Shown: piece after piece, positions 42,155-50,860 of the stretch
How positions within the stretch are numbered: the first letter of the stretch is position 1
How the letters are laid out: each line of letters begins with the position of its first letter
Assembly (NCBI GenBank): GCA_002422545.1
Contig: DIWF01000014.1
Coordinates: 1-64,000, forward strand
Origin: Firmicutes bacterium UBA6113
GTDB taxonomy: Bacteria > Bacillota > Clostridia > Tissierellales > Sedimentibacteraceae
Direction of reading: 5' to 3'
DNA: 64,000 nt
Program-made: the position numbers and the translations under genes
Notes under the pieces: generated by a model
Told to the model about the DNA's origin: nothing
Seen by the model: only the letters and a program-made list of their open reading frames with translations
Databases searched by the model: none

Positions 42155-42358
42155 ATGGGAAAGGTAGTTGTTGAAACAAATTATACCAGGTTTAAACCTG
42201 TTGGGCAAAATGATATGTGTGCAACTTGCCCATCCAGCTGCAAGACTTCTTGTGCGAGGGTGCTCATGCAAAGCCACGAGATAGACGAAGAAAAAGATTT
42301 TAAAGATTTTAAAGTAACTTTTAATGTTAATAATTTATCAAAACATGTTGAGGACTAG
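42155..42358 (+). CDS. Small Cys-rich protein, 67 residues
   Basis: A 67-residue protein of unknown family. The central motif CATCPSSCKTSCARV has four cysteines in 11 residues, suggesting a metal or Fe-S site. The tail is acidic. I start at ATG 42155, behind GAGGAATAAAAAA and 16 bases after the previous stop; the frame is open further upstream inside the preceding gene but without a site. It may be a metal or sulfur carrier for the Mo enzyme (speculative). Confidence 0.65.
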   Translation: MGKVVVETNYTRFKPVGQNDMCATCPSSCKTSCARVLMQSHEIDEEKDFKDFKVTFNVNNLSKHVED

Positions 42359-42421
42359 ATATATGACCTACAGGGTAGGTTTATATAATGCTTTATCATT
42401 TTATAAAAATCGGAGGTTAAC

Positions 42422-43669
42422 ATGGATTTAAAAAAGAAAAGGTGGTTTATCTTAGGAGCAAGTTTGCTAATCAATCTTTGCATCGGGTCGGGTTATGCCT
42501 GGAGTGTTTATGCAGGACCTTTGAGCAAATTGTTTGGCTGGACTGCTGCTGCAACAGCAATGACATTTACAATAGCAAACGCAATCAGCCCAGTCTGCAT
42601 GATTACAGGGGGAAAGATTCAGGATATATTTGGGCCAAAGTGGGTAATTTTTGCCGGAGGAATTTTGTTTGGCGGCGGAATTATCTTATCAGGATTCACA
42701 AAGTCTATAACCTGGATATACATAAGCTATGGAATAATGACTGGTTTGGGAATGGGATTGGTTTACAGCTGTACCATTGCCAATACAGTTAAGTTTTTTC
42801 CTGACAAGAGAGGGCTTGTGGCTGGCCTCGCAACAGCAGGTTACGGCTTTGGTCCTGTACTGCTGGCTCCAATTTCTCAAAGCCTGATTGCAAGTTACGG
42901 AGTTTTGCATGCATTCAAAGTTTTAGGAATTGCATACCTGTTTATTATAACCATTGGTTCTCAATTTATTGCAAAAGCACCTCAGGGTTATAAACCTGAA
43001 GGCTGGGAGCCTCCGGCAGCAACAGCCACATCAGCAGTTACAGGCAAAGATAAGACATGGTCACAAATGTTATCTGATCCTTTATTCTACATACTTCTGT
43101 TGATGCTGACAATTGGAGCGACTTCCGGATTGATGATAATCAGCCAGGCTTCACCTATAGCCCAGGAAACTGTAGGTGTTAATGCTGAAAGAGCAGCTTT
43201 TGCGGTAAGCTTAGTTGCAGTTGCAAACATGGCAGGAAGAATAACATGGGGTGCAGTTTCGGATAAAATCGGAAGATATAATGCATTGCCTATAATGTAC
43301 TTAATTCTGGCTGCAGCAATGTTCATGCTGACTATGGTCGGAACAGGACAATTTGCAATGTTTGTGGCAGTGACAATGGCAGTGGGTTTTTGCTTCGGAG
43401 GGTTCATGGGAGTATTTCCTGCTTTGACAGCTGACTGCTTTGGTGCAAAAAATAATGGAGTCAATTACGGATTTATGTTCAGCGGTTTCGCCCTGGGGGG
43501 ATATATTGGTCCAATCATGGCAGCTACCATAAAATCCGGAAATAACGGCGATTATACAAAAGCATTTTTAATTGCGGCAGCAATGAGCATTTCCGGAATC
43601 TTATTTTCATACATTGTGAAAAAAATCCATAAATCTGAGTTGGAAAAAAAGAAAAAGATTGCTAGCTAG
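42422..43669 (+). CDS. OxlT-like MFS transporter
   Basis: A 415-residue carrier with 12 hydrophobic segments. The first helix region (IGSGYAWSVYAGPLSKLFGW) and the loop KFFPDKRGLVAGLATAGYGFGP are typical of the oxalate/formate antiporter family. The second half has the MFS loop GAVSDKIGRYNALP. It probably carries a mono- or dicarboxylate, perhaps the substrate or the end product of the pathway. Site ATCGGAGGTTAAC before the ATG; 63 bases after the small Cys-rich gene. Confidence 0.88.
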   Translation: MDLKKKRWFILGASLLINLCIGSGYAWSVYAGPLSKLFGWTAAATAMTFTIANAISPVCMITGGKIQDIFGPKWVIFAGGILFGGGIILSGFTKSITWIYISYGIMTGLGMGLVYSCTIANTVKFFPDKRGLVAGLATAGYGFGPVLLAPISQSLIASYGVLHAFKVLGIAYLFIITIGSQFIAKAPQGYKPEGWEPPAATATSAVTGKDKTWSQMLSDPLFYILLLMLTIGATSGLMIISQASPIAQETVGVNAERAAFAVSLVAVANMAGRITWGAVSDKIGRYNALPIMYLILAAAMFMLTMVGTGQFAMFVAVTMAVGFCFGGFMGVFPALTADCFGAKNNGVNYGFMFSGFALGGYIGPIMAATIKSGNNGDYTKAFLIAAAMSISGILFSYIVKKIHKSELEKKKKIAS

Positions 43670-43707
43670 TGTAATGTGTAATTGTATGAAGTAAAGGGTG
43701 TGAAAAT

Positions 43708-45633
43708 ATGAGCATAATTGATAGCAGCAGGAGAATTAAATTTGAAATAGTCCATGTTGACAGTATACCATGCAGCTTGGTTGGTCAAAAACTGGTATAT
43801 GCACTTGAAGGAGCTCTTGTATCAGAACCGTTGAAAGCGAAGTGGCCAATGCCATGGATAGAGTGTGAATTTGAAAAAATTGCTAATGGTATGGAAAAAT
43901 TTTCAGTAAAGATCACGAAAAGAGTTTATAACCCGGATGAACCTGATCAGTATGTGGATGTTGTAATATCCAGTTTTATAGATATAACCATACCTCAGCT
44001 GGCAGACAAGGTTGCTGATTTTTATACGAAGTGTGAAGCATTGATTAACCATACGGGAAAAAGGCGCATAAAGTATCATGATTTTAAGCAATTATATACA
44101 AATTTAGCTAAGGGGCTCATATCTATAGGATTGGAAAAAGGGAATAATGTGGCGGTCTGGGCTGTTAATTCACCGGAATTTGTAATTTCACAATTTGGAA
44201 TCATTAAGGCAGGAGGAATTTTTATACCTATGAATGCCTATGAAAAACAAGTGAGGATGGAAGAACTGCTGTTAAACTCAGACACAAATACTCTGATTAT
44301 GCAGGTGGGAGCCAAGGCTACTGAAAATATAGAACTGCTGTATAAAATTTGCCCAGAGTTAAGTGAAAGCATACCGGGACAACTAAAGTGTCCGAGATTT
44401 CCAAAACTGAAAAACGTAATAGTCATAAGCGGCGATGAATATGCCGGCACATTCAGGTGGACCGATATTCTGGAACAAGGTGAAAAATTAAATCCTGAAC
44501 TGCTTGATGAAAGGCAAGACTGTTTAAGCGTTGATGATGTTGCACAAATAATCTATACATCAGGAAGTACAGGCAATTCAAAAGGTGTGATGCTCAGTCA
44601 CAGGAACATAGTCGAAAATGCAAATGCCATGGCTTCGTTGATGGAATTGACCAATAAAGACGTAATGTGCGTACTGGCTCCGTTGTTTCACTGCTTTGGA
44701 AGTATAGCCTGTACTATGGCTGCAGTAAGCAGGGGATGTTCCATGGTCTTGGTTAATAAATTTAAAACAGATATAACCCTCTCACTGATTGAAAAGGAAA
44801 AATGCACAGTTCTTTCGGGAGTACCTACTTTGTTTATTTCATGCATAGAGCAAGTGCAGAAAGAACATTATGATATCTCATCATTGAGAACCGGAATAAT
44901 AGCAGGTGCTTCGTTTTCTAATCAGGTGCTGAACAATATAAAGAATATACTTGGTATTAGAAATATAATACCTTCATATGGGCTTACTGAAGCTTCTCCT
45001 TGTGTGAGTGCACTAAGAGCAGGAGATGAATTCCATGAAAGCTCTGTTGGACACCCAATACCGGGAGTTGAAGTGAAAATAGTAGACATAATTACTCAAA
45101 AGGAAGTCAAGGACGGAGAAGGCGGAGAAATCCTGGTAAAGGGATACAATGTAATGAATGGCTACTACCATATGGAGGAGGAGACCCATAAAGTTATAGA
45201 CAGCGAAGGGTGGCTTCACACAGGAGATATCGGATTTATTCATGAAAGCGGCTGTTTATGCCTCCGAGGCAGATGCAAAGATATTATCATTCGTTGCGGT
45301 GAAAATATTAGTCCAAAAGAAATTGAAGACTTCATCGTTACTCATAAAGACGTGCTGGAAGTACATGCTGTCGGAGTTCCCGATTACTTAAACGGGGAAG
45401 AAATAATGGCATTTATAAGACTAAAGGAAAATTCAACAATTGCTGAAAAAGAAATCAAAGATTATTGCAGGGGAAAAATAGCATCAAACAAAATACCTAA
45501 GTACATCAGCTTCGTAGATAAGTTTCCGCAGTCTGAAACAGGTAAAGTTTTGAAAAAGGATCTGAAAAAGATTGCTGCAGAAATGATTGAAGGAAAAGTT
45601 AATAAGAAAATTTCAAAAAAGATTAAGGAGTGA
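43708..45633 (+). CDS. AMP-forming acyl-CoA ligase with extra N-terminal domain
   Basis: A 641-residue ligase. The AMP-binding P-loop YTSGSTGNSKGVMLSH is near 283-298, GLTEASPC near 428-435, HTGDIGFIHESG near 507-518, and the catalytic lysine region SETGKVLKKDL near the end. It activates a carboxylic acid to its CoA ester. The first ~110 residues, before the ligase core, are an added domain I do not recognise. Followed by a CoA transferase gene with which it overlaps. The ATG follows AAAGGGTGTGAAAAT. Confidence 0.9.
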   Translation: MSIIDSSRRIKFEIVHVDSIPCSLVGQKLVYALEGALVSEPLKAKWPMPWIECEFEKIANGMEKFSVKITKRVYNPDEPDQYVDVVISSFIDITIPQLADKVADFYTKCEALINHTGKRRIKYHDFKQLYTNLAKGLISIGLEKGNNVAVWAVNSPEFVISQFGIIKAGGIFIPMNAYEKQVRMEELLLNSDTNTLIMQVGAKATENIELLYKICPELSESIPGQLKCPRFPKLKNVIVISGDEYAGTFRWTDILEQGEKLNPELLDERQDCLSVDDVAQIIYTSGSTGNSKGVMLSHRNIVENANAMASLMELTNKDVMCVLAPLFHCFGSIACTMAAVSRGCSMVLVNKFKTDITLSLIEKEKCTVLSGVPTLFISCIEQVQKEHYDISSLRTGIIAGASFSNQVLNNIKNILGIRNIIPSYGLTEASPCVSALRAGDEFHESSVGHPIPGVEVKIVDIITQKEVKDGEGGEILVKGYNVMNGYYHMEEETHKVIDSEGWLHTGDIGFIHESGCLCLRGRCKDIIIRCGENISPKEIEDFIVTHKDVLEVHAVGVPDYLNGEEIMAFIRLKENSTIAEKEIKDYCRGKIASNKIPKYISFVDKFPQSETGKVLKKDLKKIAAEMIEGKVNKKISKKIKE

Positions 45634-45638
45634 AGATT

Positions 45639-47240
45639 ATGACGAGAGTTATAACAGCAAAAGAGGCAGCTGCGTTATTTCAAGACAATATGACTGTATG
45701 TTCTGCAGCATTTGGTTTGGCAGGATGGGCTGAAGAAGTTGCAGTGGCAGTAAGAGAAAGATTTGATGAAACAGGACATCCTAAAAATATTACCCATACT
45801 CATGCAGCAGGTGTAGGCAACTGGGGAAAAGGACCCAAGGGAGAAAGAGGAGAATGCGTATGGGCAGTGGATGGGCTAATGGCTAAATTCATAGGCTCAC
45901 ATGCAGGTTCATCACCTACTGTTATAAAACAAATAAATGAAAATAAAATTATGGCATGGAACCTTCCTCTTGGAACATTGATTCAACTTTACCATGAACA
46001 AGGCAGAGGTTCTGCAGGATTGCTTTCTAAGACAGGACTTGGAACATTTATTGATCCTCGTTTTGACGGCGGTAAACTAAACCAGCTAACAAAAGAAAAA
46101 GGTGAGGAAATTATTGAATACATTCCGAATTTCAGAGGAGAAGAGTATCTTTTTTACAAGGCTATTCCTGTTGATATAGCTCTTATGAGGGGAACTACTG
46201 CAGATGAAAACGGCAATGTAACCTGTGAAAAAGAAGCATTGAATTTAGAAATGCTTTCTGTTGCTCAGGCAGCAAAAGCTAATGGTGGAATAGTTATAGT
46301 ACAGGTTGAGTCCCTGGCTAAGGCAGGTTCATTAAATCCAAAACTAGTAAAGGTTCCAAGTATTTATGTTGATTACATAGTAGTGGCTGAACATCCTGAA
46401 GATATTATGCAAACACAAGGAACTTCATTTAATAGGGCATTTACCGGTGAAATCAGGGTTCCTCTTGAAGGCAGCATGGATCCTATTCCATTGGATGAGA
46501 AAAAGGTTATGCTCAGAAGATTGACAATGGAAATCAAGCAGGGCTATAAATGTAATTTTGGTATAGGCACTCCAACATATACAGGAAATGTCATGGCAGA
46601 AGAAGGCTGCTCAGATGCAATTACCATGATTTCCGAATCAGGAAGCATAGGCGGTTTGCCAGGAGGAGGAAATGATTTTGGTGCCCACTGGAATATTGAA
46701 GCATCCTGCGACCAGGGTGACCATTTTAGTTTCTTCGACGGCGGTGGTCTGGATTTAGGTGTATTCGGCTTAAGTGAAGTTGATAAGGACGGTAATGTTA
46801 ATACAAGTCTTTTGAATGGAAAAATCATGGGTGTTGGTGGTTTTGCCAACATTGCGGCAACTGCAAAGAATGCTTTGTTTGTAGGAACATTTACTGCAGG
46901 CGGACTGAAGTGCAAAGTTGAAGATGGCAAGATAGTAATTGAACAGGAAGGCAGATTTAAGAAATTTGTTCAGAGTTGTCCTCAACTCACATTTAATGCT
47001 GAACAATCCTTAAAGAAAGGCAACAGAATTTTATTTATAACTGAAAGATGCGTAATTGAAAGAACTTTAGAAGGAATGGTTTTAACAGAAATTGCTCCTG
47101 GAATAGACTTGCAGACTCAAATAATCGATCAGATGGGATTCAAACCAATAATTCCTGATGGCGGACCAAGACTGATGAATACAGAGCTGTTCCTTCCAAG
47201 GTGGGGAAAACTGAAAGATATAATGGATAACAACAAATAA
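45639..47240 (+). CDS. Acetate/3-oxoacid-type CoA transferase
   Basis: A 533-residue single-chain family I CoA transferase (alpha and beta domains fused). The catalytic Glu is E333 in SESGSIGGLPGGG; the alpha-domain end has RGTTADENGNVT. It moves CoA between an acyl-CoA and a free acid, and would recycle or spare the ligase. I start at ATG 45639 with AAGGAGTGAAGATT, six bases after the ligase stop; a GTG at 45630 overlaps that stop. The hairpin after it (47269-47303) may mark a transcript boundary. Confidence 0.9.
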   Translation: MTRVITAKEAAALFQDNMTVCSAAFGLAGWAEEVAVAVRERFDETGHPKNITHTHAAGVGNWGKGPKGERGECVWAVDGLMAKFIGSHAGSSPTVIKQINENKIMAWNLPLGTLIQLYHEQGRGSAGLLSKTGLGTFIDPRFDGGKLNQLTKEKGEEIIEYIPNFRGEEYLFYKAIPVDIALMRGTTADENGNVTCEKEALNLEMLSVAQAAKANGGIVIVQVESLAKAGSLNPKLVKVPSIYVDYIVVAEHPEDIMQTQGTSFNRAFTGEIRVPLEGSMDPIPLDEKKVMLRRLTMEIKQGYKCNFGIGTPTYTGNVMAEEGCSDAITMISESGSIGGLPGGGNDFGAHWNIEASCDQGDHFSFFDGGGLDLGVFGLSEVDKDGNVNTSLLNGKIMGVGGFANIAATAKNALFVGTFTAGGLKCKVEDGKIVIEQEGRFKKFVQSCPQLTFNAEQSLKKGNRILFITERCVIERTLEGMVLTEIAPGIDLQTQIIDQMGFKPIIPDGGPRLMNTELFLPRWGKLKDIMDNNK

Positions 47241-47268
47241 TAAATTGCTCTCAACTACTATTTCTTTA

Positions 47269-47303
47269 GTTAGAAAATCGAGCATAATGTTCGGTTTTCT
47301 AAC
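47269..47303 (+). terminator. Weak terminator-like hairpin
   Basis: GTTAGAAAATCGA (47269-47281) with TCGGTTTTCTAAC (47291-47303), one T-G pair, 9-base loop, followed by an interrupted T run (AATTTTAG). It may only reduce transcription into the maturation genes. Confidence 0.45.
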
Positions 47304-47349
47304 AATTTTAGAAAAGTGTTATGTAAATAAATAATTAACGGGTGATTGA

Positions 47350-47946
47350 ATGGATAATGTACGCAACATATACGTGGTGAGACATTGCCAGCCGTCCTTC
47401 AGCAGCAAGAAATTCTGCATTGGCAAACTGGATATTCCTTTAAGCCATGAGGGAAGAGAACAGGCAAAGAATCTGCTGAGTTATTTTTCTGATAAAAAAA
47501 TAAGTTCCATTTACTCAAGCAATCTAAAAAGAGCATGGGAAACAGCTGAAATTTTGGCAAACAATGTAGCAGCTCCAATTATTAAGAGCGAATTTTCAGA
47601 GATAGACATGGGTAAGTGGGATGGTCTCACATTTGATGAAATTAAACTGCTGTACCCTGAGGAATATAAAAAAAGAGGTGAAGATTTTGAAAATTATGTT
47701 GTTGACGGAGGAGAAAGCATAAAAGAGTGCCAAAGTCGTGCCATGATCGAATTATTCAAAACCTTGAATGAATCTTCTGGCAACATAATAATAGTAACTC
47801 ATGCAGGAGTCATTAGAGCAATGTTATCGTCAGTGGAAGGAATCAGCATCAGCGAAGCATTCGGATATAAAATTGATTACGGCAGCGTAAAACAGTTGGT
47901 TGTGAATCATCAAGAGCTGCAAAGGAGTGTCATATGGAATTTTTGA
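47350..47946 (+). CDS. Histidine phosphatase (CobC/GpmB-like) with RHC motif
   Basis: A 198-residue histidine phosphatase. The active motif reads VVRHCQPSF, with Cys where the family has Gly (RHG). The nucleophilic His, the downstream Arg (SSNLKRAWETAE), the EIDMGKWDG motif and the second His (VTHAGVIRA) are kept, so it should still be active. It opens the maturation block of the Mo-hydroxylase run. Role unknown; a phosphoester of a pterin or nucleotide cofactor is a possible target. Site GGGTGATTGA before ATG; overlaps the XdhC-like gene by 13 bases. Confidence 0.85.
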   Translation: MDNVRNIYVVRHCQPSFSSKKFCIGKLDIPLSHEGREQAKNLLSYFSDKKISSIYSSNLKRAWETAEILANNVAAPIIKSEFSEIDMGKWDGLTFDEIKLLYPEEYKKRGEDFENYVVDGGESIKECQSRAMIELFKTLNESSGNIIIVTHAGVIRAMLSSVEGISISEAFGYKIDYGSVKQLVVNHQELQRSVIWNF

Positions 47947-48965
47947 AAACATTGAAAGAATTGAAAGAATCAGGAACAAGCAGCGACAATATTGTAATAA
48001 CAGCAGTGTCAGGAGACTATACAAATTCAAAAGCAATAGTGTCTCAGGGAGAAATTAAATATACAAACAATGAAAAATACAATTGGGATGGTGTCGTTAA
48101 TATGATTCCCAAGAATAAAAAAAGTCAATTAGTAGAAATGAACGGTGAAAAAATATATATAGAATTCATGAAAAATAAATATAGTGTTGTAGTATGCGGA
48201 GCAGGACACATATCAATATCGATAATTAAAATGTGCAATCTGCTGGATTTACCGGTGACGGTAATTGATGACAGAATTACATTCGTAAACAATGCAATCA
48301 ATGCAGGAGCTGATTTCACAGTTTGCGAACCTTTTGAGAAAGCCCTGGACACCATAAATGGAGACAGCAGCACATTTTTTATAATAGTTACAAGAGGTCA
48401 TCGGTACGACCAGGCATGTTTAAAGAAAATAATAAATAAAGACAATGTATACATTGGCATGATCGGAAGTAAAGTAAGGGTCGGAAAAGTTTTGGATGGA
48501 CTGGAGGAAGAAGGAATTTCCAGAGATAAATTAAATAAGGTATACACACCTATAGGTTTAGACATTGGAGCAGAAACTCCGGGTGAAATAGCAGTTGCAA
48601 TAATGGCTCAGATTATAGAGGTTAAGAATAAGGAAACAGGATCAAGCACATACACAGATGAGCTGCTGGACGGAATAATGAATGAAAATGTTAATAATAT
48701 TCCTAAGGCGTTGGTTACTATAGTATCAAGGAGAGGTTCGGCACCTAGAGAAGTTGGGACTAAAATGGCTGTTTTAAAGGATGGTACCATGATAGGAACC
48801 ATAGGGGGAGGCTGTGTAGAAGCCAGCATTCGACAGGTTGCATTTTCAAGCATGGACCAAGGTGTCAGCAAACTTGTTCAGGTTGATATGACAGGACGTG
48901 AAGCAGAGGATGAAGGAATGGTCTGCGGGGGTATTGTGGAAATATTTGTGGAACCATTAATATAA
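47934..48965 (+). CDS. XdhC/CoxI-family Mo-hydroxylase maturation factor
   Basis: A 343-residue protein. A Rossmann-type XdhC domain follows a short N-terminal piece (VVVCGAGHISISIIKM near 83-98, then TRGHRYDQACL near 151 and GMIGSKVRVG). A CoxI domain is at the C-terminus (SRRGSAPREVGTKMAV and IGGGCVEASI), the reverse of the more common CoxI-then-XdhC order. XdhC binds Mo cofactor and helps its sulfuration and insertion into the hydroxylase. Strong AAAGGAGTGTCAT site. The factor probably serves the enzyme encoded at 37.4-41.1 kb. Confidence 0.88.
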   Translation: MEFLKTLKELKESGTSSDNIVITAVSGDYTNSKAIVSQGEIKYTNNEKYNWDGVVNMIPKNKKSQLVEMNGEKIYIEFMKNKYSVVVCGAGHISISIIKMCNLLDLPVTVIDDRITFVNNAINAGADFTVCEPFEKALDTINGDSSTFFIIVTRGHRYDQACLKKIINKDNVYIGMIGSKVRVGKVLDGLEEEGISRDKLNKVYTPIGLDIGAETPGEIAVAIMAQIIEVKNKETGSSTYTDELLDGIMNENVNNIPKALVTIVSRRGSAPREVGTKMAVLKDGTMIGTIGGGCVEASIRQVAFSSMDQGVSKLVQVDMTGREAEDEGMVCGGIVEIFVEPLI

Positions 48966-48998
48966 AAACTTTTGATGGGTTTTATGAGGAGTGATTGA

Positions 48999-49529
48999 GT
49001 GAAACACTTATTTCTTTCAGGCAGTATTAATGTTGGAAAAAGCACAATAATTCAAGACATTGTAAGAAATATGGAAGTTGACAAAGAACAAATCGGCGGC
49101 TTCTATACAAAGGCATACATAAGAAACGGCAAGGTAGTAGGATTTTACATAGAGCCCATAAATTATAAACTGAAAACACCTGATATTTACGAACGGTTAA
49201 TCGGATACACACCTGACGGGAAAATGTGGTTAGGAATGGAGTCAACTTTTGAAAGTTTTGGAACATCGATTCTTAATTGCTGCCTTGTAAATAATTACAA
49301 ACTCATAATCATGGATGAACTTGGTTTTTTTGAAAACGATGCTAAATGTTTCCAAGAAAAAGTCCATCAAGTGTTATCAAGCAATAATAGAATCATTGGA
49401 TGCATAAAGACTTTATCAACACCTTTTATGGACTCCATAAGGAAACGAAAGGATGTGGAAGAAATTGCAGTTACTAGAAAAAACAGAGACTCAATGGCAC
49501 AAGAACTCTCAGCAAAGTTTGTGCTGTAA
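48999..49529 (+). CDS. P-loop NTPase of the THEP1/NTPase_1 type
   Basis: A 176-residue NTPase. Walker A variant GSINVGKSTI at 7-16 (first position Gly, normal lysine), a typical FYTKAYIRNGKVVGFYIEPI strand, and Walker B LIIMDELGFFENDA near 104-117 match nucleoside-triphosphatase THEP1 proteins. The start is GTG at 48999 with GAGGAGTGATTGA upstream. Its place among Mo-cofactor genes suggests a role in cofactor synthesis or insertion, perhaps nucleotide hydrolysis; this is inference. Confidence 0.8.
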   Translation: MKHLFLSGSINVGKSTIIQDIVRNMEVDKEQIGGFYTKAYIRNGKVVGFYIEPINYKLKTPDIYERLIGYTPDGKMWLGMESTFESFGTSILNCCLVNNYKLIIMDELGFFENDAKCFQEKVHQVLSSNNRIIGCIKTLSTPFMDSIRKRKDVEEIAVTRKNRDSMAQELSAKFVL

Positions 49530-49566
49530 AAATCACACGTCCAAATTCAGCTGGGACAATCAAAGC

Positions 49567-50271
49567 ATGGAGTGGTATCTTTTATCAGAAAAACTAACAA
49601 GATATCATAAAGATTCCGTAGAATTGTTAAAGCCTTATACTGATGGATGCAAGACGGTTTTGGATATTGGCTGCGGTGGAGGAGGATTTTCCTTGGAGTT
49701 TGCAGAAAAAGGATTTGAAGTTACAGCCATAGACAAATCCCCTTTGGCTGTAGAATCGCTGACAGATAGAGCAAAAAACAGGAAGTTGGAAAATCTGGAA
49801 GCCGTGAATGTTTCATTTGAAGATTATGATTTTAAAAAGTGCTATGACGTTGTAATTTTAAGCTATATGATGGGGCTGGTTAATGAAAGCAATATTGATG
49901 GAATTCTCAAACGTGTGAATAAGCATTTGATTCTGGTATTGCCATTAACCACCACAAAAAGTGACTTTGCTGTTGATGAGCTCTACCATGAACTTGGAAT
50001 AGACATAAAAAACCTGGAACAGCTAAATTACTTGAGCCTCATTAAAATTCTTGACAGAATGAATATTAAATATGAAATTGAAACGACAGGTGCAGAGTTC
50101 GGCCAACCTTTTAATACGTGCGATGAAGCTGTCAATTTCATATATCATTATTTTAACCTGCCCACAGAATACAAAAGAAAAGTAGCTTATTGGCTGAACA
50201 TGAAACTGCTCAGGATAAATGATTTGTATTACTTACCGAACAACAAAAAAAGCGTTATGATAATTATTTAA
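49567..50271 (+). CDS. SAM-dependent methyltransferase-like protein
   Basis: A class I methyltransferase. The SAM motif is VLDIGCGGGGFSLEFAEKG, followed by VTAIDKSPLAVESL and the motif-IV-like YDVVILSYMMG; the C-terminal part (KIEL-like region and FYHYFNLPTEYKRK-type stretch) is less typical. The start is uncertain. The frame opens at ATG 49453, inside the NTPase gene, with AAGGA about 12 bases before it. ATG 49567 lies 37 bases after the NTPase stop but has a poor site; I use it because the protein-like part begins around there. Target of methylation unknown. Confidence 0.7.
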   Translation: MEWYLLSEKLTRYHKDSVELLKPYTDGCKTVLDIGCGGGGFSLEFAEKGFEVTAIDKSPLAVESLTDRAKNRKLENLEAVNVSFEDYDFKKCYDVVILSYMMGLVNESNIDGILKRVNKHLILVLPLTTTKSDFAVDELYHELGIDIKNLEQLNYLSLIKILDRMNIKYEIETTGAEFGQPFNTCDEAVNFIYHYFNLPTEYKRKVAYWLNMKLLRINDLYYLPNNKKSVMIII

Positions 50272-50291
50272 TAATAGGAAGGAAAAAGAAG

Positions 50292-50825
50292 ATGAAAGAA
50301 AAGTTTGAATTAAGAGAAATGATTTATATTTCATTGTTAGCAGCAACTGCAACTGTTTCGAAGGTTCCCATAAGAATATTATCAAACTTTTTAACCAGCT
50401 CAGTTGGTCTGCCTGGAGGAATTATCGGCGGAATATACTATATGTTTTGGATTGTGGCTGCATGTGCCGTAGTCAAGAAACATGGAACAGCTACATTGTT
50501 TTGCGCAGTACAAATATTTGTAACAATAGCTACGTCCAGCATGCCTGTAATTAAGCTTATAACATATCTTCCTCCTGGAATAGCAATTGATTTGTTCTTA
50601 ATTGTTTATGGAAAAAATGAATACAACAAGGGAATTATGATGATTCTGGGTGCAATTGCCAACAGTGCCGGAGCATTAACGCAGTCCGCACTGCTTATGA
50701 ATCTTCCTTTGGCGGCAGTTGTTGTAAGTACATTGACGTCTGCTTTTTCCGGTGCTGCAGGAGGATATTTTGCATATATGGTTGTTTCAAGAATAGGGAG
50801 AGCATCAGTGACCCATGCAAGTTAA
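50292..50825 (+). CDS. ECF transporter S-component-like membrane protein
   Basis: A 177-residue membrane protein with about five hydrophobic helices. LREMIYISLLAATATV at the start is typical of ECF S-components; GGIIGGIYYMFWIVAA and YLPPGIAIDLFLIV follow. S-components bind a vitamin or metal and need the shared EcfA/A'/T module, which is not in the window. In this place the ligand could be a pterin, molybdate-linked or flavin precursor (speculative). Site AATAGGAAGGAAAAAGA before the ATG. Confidence 0.75.
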   Translation: MKEKFELREMIYISLLAATATVSKVPIRILSNFLTSSVGLPGGIIGGIYYMFWIVAACAVVKKHGTATLFCAVQIFVTIATSSMPVIKLITYLPPGIAIDLFLIVYGKNEYNKGIMMILGAIANSAGALTQSALLMNLPLAAVVVSTLTSAFSGAAGGYFAYMVVSRIGRASVTHAS

Positions 50826-50860
50826 TTTAGCTCATGACTGCTGAGCAATGAGGTGAGTCT

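Noticed and set aside
43087..43464. 125-codon antisense frame in the OxlT-like gene
   Set aside because: Antisense shadow created by the codon pattern of membrane helices; no start signals.
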